Below are positions 35,801 to 47,927 of a stretch of DNA of 64,000 bases, in pieces. Position 1 is the stretch's first letter. The number at the start of each line of letters is the position of its first letter. The position numbers were made by a program, and so were the translations under genes. Source of the stretch: Lepeophtheirus salmonis (Eukaryota; Arthropoda; Copepoda; Siphonostomatoida; Caligidae); NCBI RefSeq assembly GCF_016086655.4, contig NC_052143.2, positions 27,853,886 through 27,917,885 of the forward strand. The letters run 5' to 3'. The notes under the pieces were generated by a model. That model was not told the DNA's origin. It saw nothing but the letters and a program-made list of their open reading frames with translations, and did not search any database.

Positions 35801-37670
35801 TGATTAATTTCACTAAAATCAATTATTGTGTAACGTTATATATTTTTGGGCATACAATTAACAGAAATTATTAATATAATAGGAAACACAGTTCCCATGT
35901 CCAATGGACTCTATGAGAGTTCTATGGATGGGCTCCCAACAGATCATAAGAAGTGTAACAAAATGTTCAATCTCTTCATTGAAGATGTGAGTGGGAATAA
36001 TTGCTTTGAGAGCAATTAGGAGAATATTAGAGGTTCAACTCCAATGAAGTTAATTAGGGAATAGTGCCTTCAATATCCACAATCTCTATAGAATAATTTA
36101 AGCTTAACAAAACTGAGACCAAGCCATCTCCAACACTTAAAAGGGTAGCAGCAATGTGTCCTAAGAAAGTCCTTATCATCCGTCTCCGAGACGAGCTTAA
36201 TTCATAATCCCTATGAGCACAATAACTTCATAGTTCCCCATTCTTTAAAGAAATGACTATTTCTATTAGACGAATGCATCATCCACCACTGAGATACGAT
36301 GAGATGACCATGACACACTTCACTCAAATTATGGATCTATCAGTGATAGAACCATGAGAAAATGACATGGATAATATTAGATCCATGATTCCAAATGGTG
36401 ATAATCCACAACAATTGATCACAATATCAATAAAAATATTGACAATCTTTACAGAATAAATAATAATTTTGAATAGTACGTCTTTTTTATTTTTATCGCG
36501 GACACGCAAAAGCATTCTAATTTCTAGTACTGTAGTAAAAGATTGTAGTCCCTCGATGTGCTACTTTATTTTAACTCTTTACATCATATCCTTTGTGAAA
36601 ACTAATGAGTCATTAGTTTTCACAAAGGATATGATGATTTCTTTAGGCCAGTTTCTATATAATCCAATTAGATGATTATGCAGCCTTTCAAATACGTTTT
36701 TGTCAATTGCATCTTCATGGTTAAAATGAAAAGCATTGAAATGTTATTCCAAACAATGACAAAATTTTAAAAACTCAAGAGGGGATTTAAGACCTTCTAA
36801 AGTATATAGTCAGCTTAGGTTTTTTGGAATCGTTGAGAAAGAGCGAATTTCATTGGTTGAAAAAGATTATAAAAAAAGACATAAAAAACGTTAGTACCAT
36901 TTCAACTTTTCCTCAGTATTTCACTAATCATCAACAAAGCAACTTCTCCTTAGTGCTCTCTTACGTACATTATGCCGAAGAAAACGTGCCTTTTTTCATG
37001 GGTTTCTATCAACAGAGGTACTGATGTGTGGAATTATGACTTGGAAAATAAAAATATTTCTTACGGTTTCTCGTGCCTATCACATCAACAACTTAAAAGT
37101 CTGAAAGAAACACAAGATTTAAGAAGACGAAGGAGAATTAAACGGCACATCATTCATTTTGGTCAATGATGGCAATTTTGATGAAATCTTTGGGCAAACA
37201 TTTATGTACCTTATTGACTTGATTGAAATTGAAAAGGTAAAGAACATCGTTATAAGCTCAGTTTATAAGTTTTTGCAAGGACTCCTGTAAGCAGGACAAG
37301 ACACTGCGCTCACCAATATAGGTCTTTTGTTTATTCTATATGGAATGTCTCTATTAAAGTGTTTTCCTACAAAATAAAAAGTTTTTAAAAGTACTATGTT
37401 AGGGAAAATCATCAAAATAATAAAAATGAAGCTATACATTTCTAATAGAAGTGGTATTTTATTATTACTTTAATCAAAATAATCATTAAAAACATATAAA
37501 AAAGAAAAGGCACAATCAAAAAGTACAAAGTTGGTCCAAGTCTACAAGTCAGATGATTTTGATTGAAATTTAGTTTTTTTCTATTAGCTTCTGAATTCAT
37601 AGCTACCATTCTCTTTTTTGTTAAAAATCGGATGTCATCATTCAGTTTACCACTGAAAACTGTTACTCAT
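35800..37670. other. Unclassified sequence with scattered frames
   Basis: No domain is recognised. From 36.82 to 37.17 kb (+) two overlapping frames read FSLVLSYVHYAEENVPFFMG and WNYDLENKNISYGFSCLSHQ, then an Arg/Lys-rich tail; together they look like a frameshifted protein remnant about 100 residues long. From 35.9 to 36.3 kb GC content is slightly higher (SNGLYESSMDGLPTDHKKCN), again with stops. These may be the 3' part of P relic 5 or an unknown repeat. Confidence 0.4.
36582..36636. repeat. Perfect palindrome, 27-bp arms and 1-nt centre
   Basis: CATCATATCCTTTGTGAAAA CTAATGA and its exact inverse meet around a single G at 36609. It lies in unclassified AT-rich sequence and is not part of element A. 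Confidence 0.95.
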
Positions 37671-37694
37671 GAGTCATGACATTAAACAAAGCGA

Positions 37695-39203
37695 ATTAAA
37701 TTATTTGACGAAAAGCTGACCAGAAGTGTCCTTCCTCGCACTTTACTCCCACAACGGCGATAATGTCAGAGTTTAAACTGTCCTGCATTCTGTCAAGGAA
37801 TGTGGCAACAAATGAAGCTCTAGGATTTGGGGTGCCAAGTAAACTGTCTTTCTTTTCAGGAGTAGATGTGATGTAAGAGAACATGGAGTGAGTATAAAGA
37901 CAAGAGAGGTAGAGAAAGTCGGATGGAGTCAACAACCCTCCTCTACTCATTATGGCAATGAACACTTTCAGGTCTACATGCTGATTGGTTGGGCTATCGA
38001 AGGTTATTGAGCCCGTAGGTGTGTCTCTGATGACCATTAACTCTTGGCATGATGTACAGCTGATCATTTTCTTCAAAGAAAACCAATATACCCGGCAGAC
38101 AAGTAGTGATCATTACTCTCTCCCTTGGAAGATAGTTCCTGGAGGTCATCTAGTTGCCAGTTAGTCAAAATGAGCTCAGCTTTTACCAGGTCTTCATCCA
38201 GCAGACCTTTAATTTCTGAAGTAGTAAGACCTGAAAATTTAAAAAAGTCAAATATTGTTATGATATTATTATATTGTGAAAATAAGTAATACCAAAATAA
38301 AGAAGCTTACTATTAACAAATATCTTATTTACCTGAGAATTTGACAAGACTCAGAAACTTTTCTCTGCTTCCAGGATCTGTCTCACGCTGATGTGGTAGA
38401 TCCCTCTACTTAGTTGTTTCTACCAGCCGAACCTTCTTTCGATGGGATCAGACTGGAACATGCCGAGGAATACATAGGAGAAGTCTTCATCCAGGAGAAG
38501 ATACTCTGCCAGATCTGCTGCAGCAAGGCACGTCTGCTTTGTTGCTAGGAAGGTTGCTGAGACCAGGTGCTTTATTGCTTTGCCACCCGATGAGAAAGTT
38601 GACAAAATCTCTCAAGAAAGAGAGGCCAAGTTTGTTATTCTCAGAGATTGATTTCCGAAGCACATCTCTCTTTTCGTAGCCAACTCAAGGTGTCTTGACG
38701 TTTAGGATATTCTACATAGTCTTGAGCCCACATTCTCCCACATGAGTGCGGTTGAAAGAAGAAAAGGTAAATATTATCTAGCTATTGATTTGGTGAAGAG
38801 GAGAGCCATTTGCTCACGAATGAAAGATAGCTTAAAAGCTTGCTTAGATTTAATCTCTGAGGAGTTGAGAAACTTCACTAACTTGTTGAAAATGTCTTCC
38901 CAGGTGTCTGTTTGATTCAGTTCTTCTTTTGCTCCCAGAAAGGAAGCCAAGTTGATGGCTTGAATGACCTTGCCGTCTGAGGTGATGTGTGACACTGCCT
39001 TTTTGTCAATCAACACACCAGAGTTGTACATTTTGAATGACATATCTGTCTCAAACTTGATGCTGGCTACTACTTTGGGGTCCAATTTCTCATCATGGGA
39101 TAGCTTCAAAAGGGCAACACTTGGTTTTGTGATGAGGATAAAGTTTGATTGGAGTGTCTCCTTGGCAAATTTGTCACCAAGCTCTTCCACAGAACTCATT
39201 TTA
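37695..39203 (-). pseudogene. P-superfamily transposase relic 6, inverted twin of relic 4
   Basis: Minus-strand copy nearly identical to 31713-33028: the 126-residue C-terminal frame (38076-37696) differs from relic 4 at about four positions, and the 61-residue block 38605-38420 is identical including the following TAG. The intron (38234-38333 region) is also retained. It keeps about 190 bp more of the centre (NLASFLGAKEELNQTDTWED, KLVKFLNSSEIKSKQAFKLS) but lacks the catalytic core and the THAP exon; homology stops at about 39203, just before ATGAGTTCTGTGGAAG read inward. It cannot encode an active transposase. Confidence 0.88.
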
Positions 39204-41110
39204 TTAACAGGATTATATTTCCTTGCTCTATAGGAGAGGTGGGAATAAGTCCATATACATATTGCAAGTCCACGTATTTGCTCACAAGTCCTTTAATATT
39301 TTCCTCGACCCTTCGAATTATGAGAACATTTGTTAAAAATAGTCTTAAATCTATTAAAATGAAGATTATATCTGGGAATAATATTACGTAAAATATTATT
39401 CCAATAGATAATTTTCGCTCCTTAAGTCCATATTTTGAAAATTTGCGACTATATTGATCTTATAAATAATGAAATCTCGTGACGTAACTCTTCCTATATG
39501 CTCTGGTTCAAGCTGGCTGTGTGTATGGATGAACAGGTAGCAACTTCTAATTTTAAGCCAATCAGAGTTGAGAACTACTAAATACTACCTTCCTTCCCTT
39601 GAGTGTCCACTCTTTGGTTAGAGTCTTCTAGTTTCACCTTGTATTTCTATTAACCCTGACAAAAACGAAACATTCATAGTATATAGGTATGCTAAAGGAT
39701 TTCAAAAAAATTAGTTTTGAGGGAGATTATTTTCTTTAGTTGATGTAGATTTTTCTCTGAATTTCAGTGATGCCTCTAATTTCAATATTTATTCGATAAA
39801 AACGTAGTTATTTGAAGGTTTTCGATTGGGAATTCCGACCTACCTTCTCATCGTTTTTATTCAATGTTATTGTTTGTTTATTTGGCTATGACATGTGATA
39901 TATCTTATGAATTATAATACGATATCAACCAGAAGCCTATAATAAGAGTTGCGACAATAGACTTGAACGCCACCTTGCGGCAACTTAATGTAACTACAAT
40001 TGAGTTCTTAAACAAATTAAATTCATTACATTAAAAGTAGTAAATTACCTAATCAAATCATTTTTAAATGATAACATCATTTTTTTTAAAACATAATACG
40101 TTAATTTTAGTTTAAACAACTAATTCAAATTACATAACATTACGAGTACGACATAAGATTGGACGACTTTTTCTATTATACATATACTCAATAAATATAA
40201 AAACTAACATTTACAGAAAAGATTTACTTGCAATTATAAATGACCAAAACTATGAATTAAATAAAGGTGTTATGGCATTAGGGAATTACTTTTTTCATTA
40301 AATATTTTTTCTTATGGACTTCCAATTTTAAATTATTTTAGACAATTATTTTATACAATGTTTTTAAATTTATGTTGCTATAGTAACTTTTTGTTCTAAA
40401 TTTCATTTTAATTATGGATTTCTTCTGTCAAAGGACCAACTGGAATTTAAATTATATTCTAGTCATAAATTTTGATTTATTTTCAGAGGAAGTTATAGAA
40501 ATTGAAGCAATTGCTTGTAGTTAAAAAAATGACAACACATACCAATATTTTCAATCTAAAATGAATTGAATAATGCTTTAGTTCTAAGAATACCAAAAAA
40601 ACTTGATTTTATTAACTTATGATTTCAAAAAAAAATTATTTTAGTAAGTAAAAAGATTACGCTAAAATATTAAGAAAATTTTTTAGAAAAATATTTATTT
40701 TGATGTTTCTCTCATAAATATACTACGACTACTGAAATTATATGTAACTTTTTAAGTCTGTTTTATAATTTTGGTTTGTTCTCGTAAATGTATGTGCAGC
40801 CGAATACGAATATAGTGACTAATAAGAAAATGAACAATATCATGGCATTTAAGAATTTCTGTAGACAATTTTATCATTCCAATAGACATTTTGTTAATAG
40901 ATTTTTCTATTTTTGGTATCGTTTTTAAATCATTGATCTAAACATGATTTCCACGTTCGAAAATTGCTCCAAAAAAATTTTAGAGCTCTAAACTAATCCA
41001 TTTGAAGACGTATAATTTCGTATAGATATCAGGCTGGTCCAATCACTTGTTGACTTTTCTTCATCAATATAGATTGACTTGTATTCATTATAATGAGAAT
41101 GACTCTGAAA
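39204..41110. other. AT-rich DNA without a supported gene
   Basis: Nothing coding is recognised. One terminus of the 13.7 kb MITE family (CACCTTGTATTTCTATTAACC) lies at about 39.64 kb. The rest is very AT-rich with T and A runs. Confidence 0.5.
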
Positions 41111-41114
41111 TGTT

Positions 41115-42400
41115 TTACGTAAACAATAGCCAACCAAATAAACGAATCATTACATCTAAGCCGAGAGAGTTAACAAAAAAGAATTCAAGATCTTCAATCT
41201 TTTCTTCATTATGAAATTTTTTCGATTCCTCTAGCGATACTAAAAATGGAAAATTATCCTCCTCATAACTTATCCCATGTTTTTTATATAGAAATTGTGT
41301 TACAGTCACAATTTTCAAGGCGTTCTTCAGTTCCATAGGCGTTGTTGTTGGATTTTTATATCTCACTTATTCTCAACACAGTCTTGAGTAAATCTAGATC
41401 CAAATACATAAGAAAAACCTGCTTGAGATAACAAGAATGTAAGATTTGGTAGAATGTATCATTCTTTTTTGTACTGGCTTCCAATTACATTCATTTTTGT
41501 TTCCTATTCCTATAGAACTAATTAATTTACAAAAATCATGCAAGAAAATCACTGCCGAATCAAACTTTTTTATGTTGGTCTTACTTAGCGCTGTTCCCAA
41601 GTTTCTTGATGTCATTAAATCAAACCAGTGATCAACTTGCTCACAATACCAAGCAGTCGTTAAATAAGATTCCGGATAATCAAATTTATCAACTAAAAAT
41701 CTTATTGCACTTCCAGTTGCATGACTAAGAAGATCTGAAGCAAATGAAACTTTCATCTATTCAAAATTTCCAAGATTAATACTCTTGGGAGAAAGACGAG
41801 GCTGGAGTTTGAGCTCCTGATCTCTTTGGAATAGTATTAAATCTTGGAAGGGCTGTAATGATATCGTAGATGAGGGAAGTTTATACGTAGAGACTATGTC
41901 TGCTGTCAGTGTGATATCTTGGTCATTAGTAAGATGGTTACACAAATTCTTTAAGAGATGAGGAACATCAGCAAAAATGAAAAGACCCTTCAAACAAGAT
42001 ACGGGATTAGGAATTTTATTCATGATTTTATTCCTATTGATTAAAATTCCTAATTCCTTCTAAACTCCTTGATTACAAGGTTATGTGGGTGACTATCAAC
42101 CTGGACTTATGGGCAGCAATTGCTATTTCCTTTAAAACCAAGGCGACATCTTTTTTATTGAAACTCGATCCAGTAAAATGGTAGGCAACGACCTGCTTCC
42201 AACGAGTTTTGACTCCAACTAATACAAATACTAGAGCATGTGTGGTCAACTCATCACTTGACGGCTTAAAGGTATCGTAACCTCTTACTAATTGGTCACC
42301 GACATCATATTTGAGAGTTGATTCAATCGACATTTCGTCCATCACAATACCACAATACTTGTTGCTATCTTGCATGGTTCGGGTCTAGATAATTTTTTTT
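41115..42400 (-). pseudogene. P-superfamily transposase relic 7, catalytic core
   Basis: Minus-strand frames: KYCGIVMDEMSIESTLKYD with the acidic DEM motif, HALVFVLVGVKTRWKQVVAY and a HFTG end (42375-42073); NPVSCLKGLFIFADVPHLLK and NLCNHL (42023-41757), the DxPHLLKNxxNxL motif; KLQPRLSPKSINLGNFEXMK, FASDLLSHATGSAIRFL, and EQVDHWFDLMTSRNLGTALS (41756-41394), the helical insertion; then a weaker C-terminal part to 41115. This matches the Tnp_P_element layout of the GTP-binding and RNase H-like regions. No THAP domain is seen upstream. The blocks need only one or two frameshift corrections, so it is younger or slower-decaying than relics 3 and 9. Confidence 0.87.
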
Positions 42401-43700
42401 TCTTTGAAATTCTTAGTTTTCTACTTTCATGTTTAATAAATTAATTCGTTGACCACTTAAAAAAATTACAGAATTATTTAAATATTTTTAAAAATTTCAG
42501 AGTGTTCAGTTTTAGACGCGCACACCTGTATTATGTAGTATATAGAAGTATTTTCAGAATAATTATTTAATTGTTTGAATTAATTTGACTATTTTCAATG
42601 TGATATCCCTCTCCCTCCTTGGCCAGAGCAACACCAGGTAACCCTTGCTAGTATTTATATTTTTTTATTATCCCATTTTGAAATATTAAAATTATCTACT
42701 CAACATTAATGGATCGCTTTATTTTTTCGATCCTGGTATCTCATTCCCGAGGAAGAAGAGGAGTTTCCTCTACTCCAATATGAGGTTTAGTAGTTTTCCT
42801 ACCATTGGTATCTTCATATTATGAATATGAAATGGAGGTAATTCACAATTCAATAAAACTATTGGAAAAAAATTAACTGTTGATTTTTTTTTTTTTTTTT
42901 TTTTTTTGAAACACTTCCTTTTTGTATTCGCATGAAATTGACTTTTTGCCTAAGAAACAAATTTTTCAGCTTAGTTATTCAAGAATTTTGATGCAATTTG
43001 ATTTTGCTTAGTTCTGATAGACGGTTTTTAAAACCATGTTATTTTCACTCATTTGAAGAAACAGGATTGGATACATATTGCGTAATAGTTTATATTGTAC
43101 AATGTACATAATATATGTATGTGTTACATTATTAGTAAAAAATAGGTAAATTAGTAAAAACATTTCTATTAATCTTGGGTTAAATAACAATATATAATAC
43201 ATATTCTGTGTTATTGAAATGATGATTGTTTAATAGTTAAACTTGCAGTAAATATACAATAAAATATTTTTTGAGATGGGCAAGATATGAGTTGTTGAAG
43301 TTTCAATTAAAGCATTTACTTTTCTATTATGTAATATATTCTTTTGCACTCCAATCAAGTACAAAAAAGAGCGTGTTCCATATTCATTTCAGTGTTCTGT
43401 GTATTATTAATTATTATTTATTTTCATTGATTAATCATGTTTACATTATTTTAATCTTAAATTTATGGTTTTTTTTTCTCTTTCTACTTTTAGTTCCACC
43501 TTAAGCTTTAACGGAGTGATAAGTTGATAAATGATAGTGATAGTTTGACAGTGTGTCAAACTGTTTGTAAGTTACATTCCAGTAGTCCTTTGTTACATAC
43601 TGCATACATGATAATTGATACAATACAGACGTAGAAATATGTTCTTCAAAGTAGGGATGAAGTGTTTTTTTAGTGATGAAAATTGTTAGCATTTTTCATG
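42400..43700. other. AT-rich DNA with T24 run
   Basis: No gene is supported. A run of 24 T lies at 42884-42907. The 43.27-43.69 kb frames are hydrophobic or low-complexity and have no domain. Confidence 0.5.
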
Positions 43701-43932
43701 TTATGATGTTTCATTAGATTAGCTACAAATAGCTGTGAAGAGGGGGATAAGGAATAAACAAGGACATTGTAGTGTACTACTCATTGGAAGATCATTTTAA
43801 CATACAGTATGCTAAAAGGATCTTCCAATAAGTTCTTATACTATCTTATAGACTATAGTATAAGAACTCATTGGATCTTCTTTCCTTTCATCTCCCCTCT
43901 TATTATTATTATGATTACTTGATATTATGTAT

Positions 43933-46865
43933 CACGGAATTCTAGACGCATGGAAGAATCACGCTTTTTTTCACGTTGCAGGATGGGTGTAATATTTTCT
44001 TATCTTTTTTCAGAAGTTAACAATAATTTTTTTATGAGTACAATCAACCTTCTATGTAATTTAACATGAACATTATTTGTTTCGTTGCCTCTGTAGAATA
44101 AAACAATAAAAATAAATAAATAAGCATTTTATATTAGTATAAATTTTATTGATTAGAATATAGTTTTATTATTTTTCTAGTTTTTTTACAATCTTTTTTT
44201 GAGTTTACAGCAGACTTTTTCATATTGATATCATAATTAAGTTTTCTTGAATAATTTTTAGCCATAACATTTAGTAATTGAATGGAACAGTGATTAAATA
44301 AGCTTTTAAAAGACAATTATGACTTAAGTAATTGTGGAAGTCGTAAATTTTTTCCAAACAAATAAAATGTTGGCATTGGAAAAACAACGATTTTGATTTT
44401 TCATTATAAGTTTATACAAAAATGTACATTTTAATAACTACAAAAAAAAAACAGAAGTCCGTAGGAGAGTAGAGTTTATTTATTTGCTCAATAAGTTAGA
44501 CTTTGGAGTTGTTGTTACCAGATTCAGTAAAAGTAACTGAAGGAAAATCTTAGATACAAGGAGGCTAAAACAATAATTGGATTTGAGCATTGATGTTTGT
44601 GATAGTAGGTTCCAGAGAGCTGACGATACCAGCTAAACCTTGATTCAATAAAATCGCTCTGTACTTGCCCAAGAAGAACGTATTTAAAGTCACATTTTGT
44701 TAAGAGGTATTCCGCAAGGTTTAATACTGCACTAGTAGACTGTATCACTGTAGTGAACGTTTCTATTGTGAGACTCATTTTGTGATTTTCTACTTCCTCC
44801 TGCCATAGCTTCACCCAGGTATTAAACTTCGCAAGATACTCCAAATTTTCATGTCCTGAGCTAAGTGATTCTTTAGAAATATCTCTTTTTCTAATTCCTG
44901 CTAAAGGTATCTTGCAATTGACGATGTTCCAATATGTTCTTACAACGGAGAGAAAGTTTCAGTTATTTTCCATGTAGGCTGTGGGGAGGAGTAATATTGA
45001 AGAGCAGCAATGGTGCTTTCATGGAAAATGCTGTCACCCAGTAAATGTTTGTTTTTTCAATAGGTGTTGGATATACTTATTTTGAGGTTAACTTGTGATA
45101 AATTTTTACGACCTTATGTTTTCCATCTCATACAAATCAATGACGAGTAGAAAATTTAGAGATGAGAGGTCAATATCACCGAAATTAGGGCATATCAATA
45201 TTTTTCTCCTTTGACAGTTATACAAGTTTTTAAAATTGTGAGTACTATCAAAGAGAAGAAAGAGAGGAAAATCCGGAGCATCTGGATTTGGTATACATGG
45301 TTTCCAAGATCCTTTACAGAATTTGTTTAAATAGCATTTCCTGTTGGGACTTGCACTGTCCATCGGAATAGCTGTAACATTAAATCCGATTTTAAAGAAC
45401 TCAGAGTTTATTTGTAGCATTAAATCATATAGCGTTTCTGAGTTGAGGTTAACAATTGGATAAAGTACGACAGTGTCTCGATAATTTGAAGATATTGATT
45501 TTATCATGAAGAACAGCAGAGTTTTTTTATTTTACCTCCTTCCTGTCCCGTCCATTTTCCTCCAAAAAACTCGACTCTTTGAGCAGTATAAACTTCAACC
45601 ACTAAGAGAGCAACTTTCTTCTGGACATCTGATAATGATTTATTTCTTGCAGACAAGTATTCTCTTGATGAAGATAATAACCCCACATTGATTGTAAACG
45701 AAGAAGACAGTTTATTAAGGTGATTAGGCGAAGGTAAAGTTACACCATCAACGGACATCTGGCGAGATAGTGCAGGACTCGTGTTGTGCCAAATGAGGGA
45801 TGATGCCAAAAAGCCTGGTGAATAACGTCTAAGGGTTGCAAGAGAGTTAAGCAGATAAAGCTGTTCACATATAAATATCCTTTTTTTTGCGGATGAGAGT
45901 GAAGATCCGATGTTGAATTTTAATAAACTTATTAAAATCATTCAAGGCATTGCAAATGGTAGGTTGCATTGACGGAGAATTAAGAGATTTCATATAGGCT
46001 AATATATTTTGAAGCTTACTGATAGAAGTAATCTTCTCTTCAACTGTTAAGTGTTGAATAATCAAAATTTTGATATTCTAATGGAAGATTAAGAATGTCA
46101 CATCCATTTGAATAGAAAAAGTGAATATTATTTCAAGTAAGCTTTGATGTGAGCCTTCTAAGCAATAAAATTGAATACAATTATCTGTTTTTCTATAATG
46201 AATATTAGCCAGTAGTATTTCACTAGTAACTTTTGAACATAAATCATCCAAGTCTCCCACAGAGTCCATTTTCCAAAAAGTTTCTTCATCTTGGAGAATA
46301 CTGAGATTTCCAGCTCAAGCCTTGTTGATGAAGTGGCTTTTTTAGTTGTTCTTTCATGTTTGTGATTAGACAATTACTTAGGTAGATTTGGGAAAAGTTT
46401 CGGAATAGAAAAAGGTTTCAAATATCGATTCTTGAGATTGATATCCACCGATTTTAACTGTTTTTCTTTACTCTTCCGGGGATTATCTCGACTTTATGTA
46501 ACAAAAATGAACTTGAAAATGAAGACAGCAAACTCGTGAATTCTTAGGTGTCTAAACTCCGCCAGCTTGCCTAGGAATCGCTCTAAGCCAGGCACTTTTT
46601 AAGCATTCATCATGACTTATGAGGGAAAGAGTGTAGAGACACAGTAGGGCCCTTAGGTGCATTTTTATATCCACTGCGACAATTTGGTACACAACAGTAG
46701 CCTGGTATTATGAAAATTATACAAATGACTGGAGGAACAATACTAAATTTCGTGGTTACGTATAAGAAAAATATAAGAAACTGAATAAGAGAATTAAGAA
46801 CCTAACATGTAAGGAAAAAAAAGAAAAATTAAAACGTGATTCTTCCATGTGTCTAGAATTCCGTG
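43933..46865 (-). mobile_element. P element with both terminal inverted repeats, 2.93 kb
   Basis: CACGGAATTCTAGAC[G]CATGG...AGAATCACG at 43933-43963 is inverted at 46835-46865 with one mismatch (about 31 bp). ATGTATC flanks both sides (43927-43933 and 46867-46873), in line with the 8-bp duplications of P elements. Length and repeat length are close to those of the Drosophila P element (2.9 kb, 31 bp). The transposase runs inward from the right end: THAP at ~46.72-46.5 kb, C-terminus at 44.52 kb. It sits inside an LTR-like repeat. Both ends look intact, so it could have moved with transposase supplied in trans. Confidence 0.88.
44524..46720 (-). pseudogene. P-superfamily THAP transposase 8, broken
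   Basis: On the minus strand: THAP start YCCVPNCRSGYKNAPKG with SLHSFPHKS, continued in another frame as WLRAIPRQ and NSRVCCLHFQ; exon-2 segment (46269-46078); RRYSPGFLASSLIWHNTSPA and LPSPNHLNKLSS; LLVVEVYTAQRVEFFGGKW, where related copies have (I/L)LIDEVY, so the catalytic Asp is Val; VVLYPIVNLNS and TAIPMDSASPNRKCYLNKF; LLFDSTHNFKNLYN; FHESTIAALQYYSS; WNIVNCKIPLAGIRKRD; and YVLLGQVQSDFIESRFSWYR near the end. At least four frameshifts. All parts of a P transposase are represented, making it the most complete copy in the window. Confidence 0.88.
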
Positions 46866-47173
46866 GATGTATCTAGTGTACTGTTTCTATCTTAAGTATA
46901 AATAGCTGTGTTTTATTATATTTTGTCTGAGTAGACTATTATAAAATAGTAATATTATAATATTATGTACTAAGATAACATACGTCAGTGTTCCTAATAA
47001 ATCTGTCGTAGCATTATTCCTTCGCGCCTTCTCTTCGTTTCTTTCGGTCGTCCTAGATTCCTCTAATTAAATAGATTTTGTCTAGCAACCTCGTCATTAG
47101 ACACAATAGACATAGACAAGAATTGCTCCGATGTCAATTCTAAATTCCCTACTGGGTCCAATTTGTTACTTAC

Positions 47174-47300
47174 AACAAATTCTCAAGGTTACTCTCCTTC
47201 TTTAATAAGCACACACAAGTGTATGTAGTAGAAAAGGAAGTTCACTCCTCAGGAATTAAATAACAATTATAACAGCTTAAGAGAGGAAAATACAGATTAC
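47174..47300 (+). repeat. Right half of the dispersed repeat also at 4.26-4.42 kb
   Basis: CAAATTCTCAAGGTTACTCT and AAGTTCACTCCTCAGGAATT match 4260-4380. The left half is at 43.71-43.78 kb. An A-rich run (47303-47335) follows. Confidence 0.7.
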
Positions 47301-47335
47301 CAACTACAAAAAAAACAAAAAAAAAAAAAAAAACA

Positions 47336-47927
47336 GGTGAGTTAAAAATGATTTGCATCATTGGTTATCCAGAGGTTTATAAAATATGCCCTAGAAAACG
47401 TAAGTGGTTTTTACTAGTTGCTATTTTGAACAGGCTTTTTTATTTTCCAAACATATTATCATTATTATTTAATTCTTGAAGACAGAGCATTTAAGTTTAA
47501 AGTAATACATAGTGCATGTGTTCATGAAAGTAACCATGCGTGCATAGTAGGTATTTTAAGAGGTGCACAACCATCAGTGAACTGAACATAATTCCTTGTT
47601 GGACTTTGAGTAGAATTGAAGATAGATATCGGAGTAATTCCATCCTACATTATGTCCTTGCTATTTACAGAGTGAGATTTGTGCTAATTTCCTTCAAGTA
47701 TACTCCTTGCAGCTGATCCAATAAAAAGTAATGAGTCATAGCAGCCAAGCTGCTCTCCTCTCAAACATTTCTTCAAATTGTCAGGATTACCACGTTATTT
47801 TTCAGTTTCTTTTATATTTATTCACTGACAGGACAAGTTCTATGCATCACTATATTATATATAATATACCTATCCCATCTTTTCCCCTCTTATTTTAGTA
47901 AACTGCGGTTCTTCCTGTGATTAGTGG
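47336..47927. other. Presumed upstream region of CCZ1
   Basis: No other gene is seen. This AT-rich stretch contains the likely promoter of CCZ1 on the plus strand, but I cannot mark a TATA box or start site with confidence. Confidence 0.4.

Larger units (their letters stand above)
43780..47173 (+). repeat. LTR-like repeat, copy 3, split by a P element
   Basis: The halves 43780-43932 and 46866-47173 together make ~460 bp that begins TGTAGTG and ends TTACTTACA, as an LTR would. The second half has TATAAATA, then TGTTCCTAATAAATC and CTTTCGGTCGTCCTAGATTC, matching the order of the copies at 5.7 and 33.3 kb. The first half holds a foldback (43832-43867, arms GTTCTTATACTAT). No internal retroelement region or second LTR is seen. 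I could not confirm a 4-6 bp target duplication. Confidence 0.6.

Noticed and set aside
43271..43692. Two short frames next to the P element
   Set aside because: Low-complexity AT-rich translations without domain, splice sites or repeat support.
45506..45691. 61-codon frame (+) opposite the P transposase
   Set aside because: Shadow of the transposase frame on the minus strand, which has clear family motifs.
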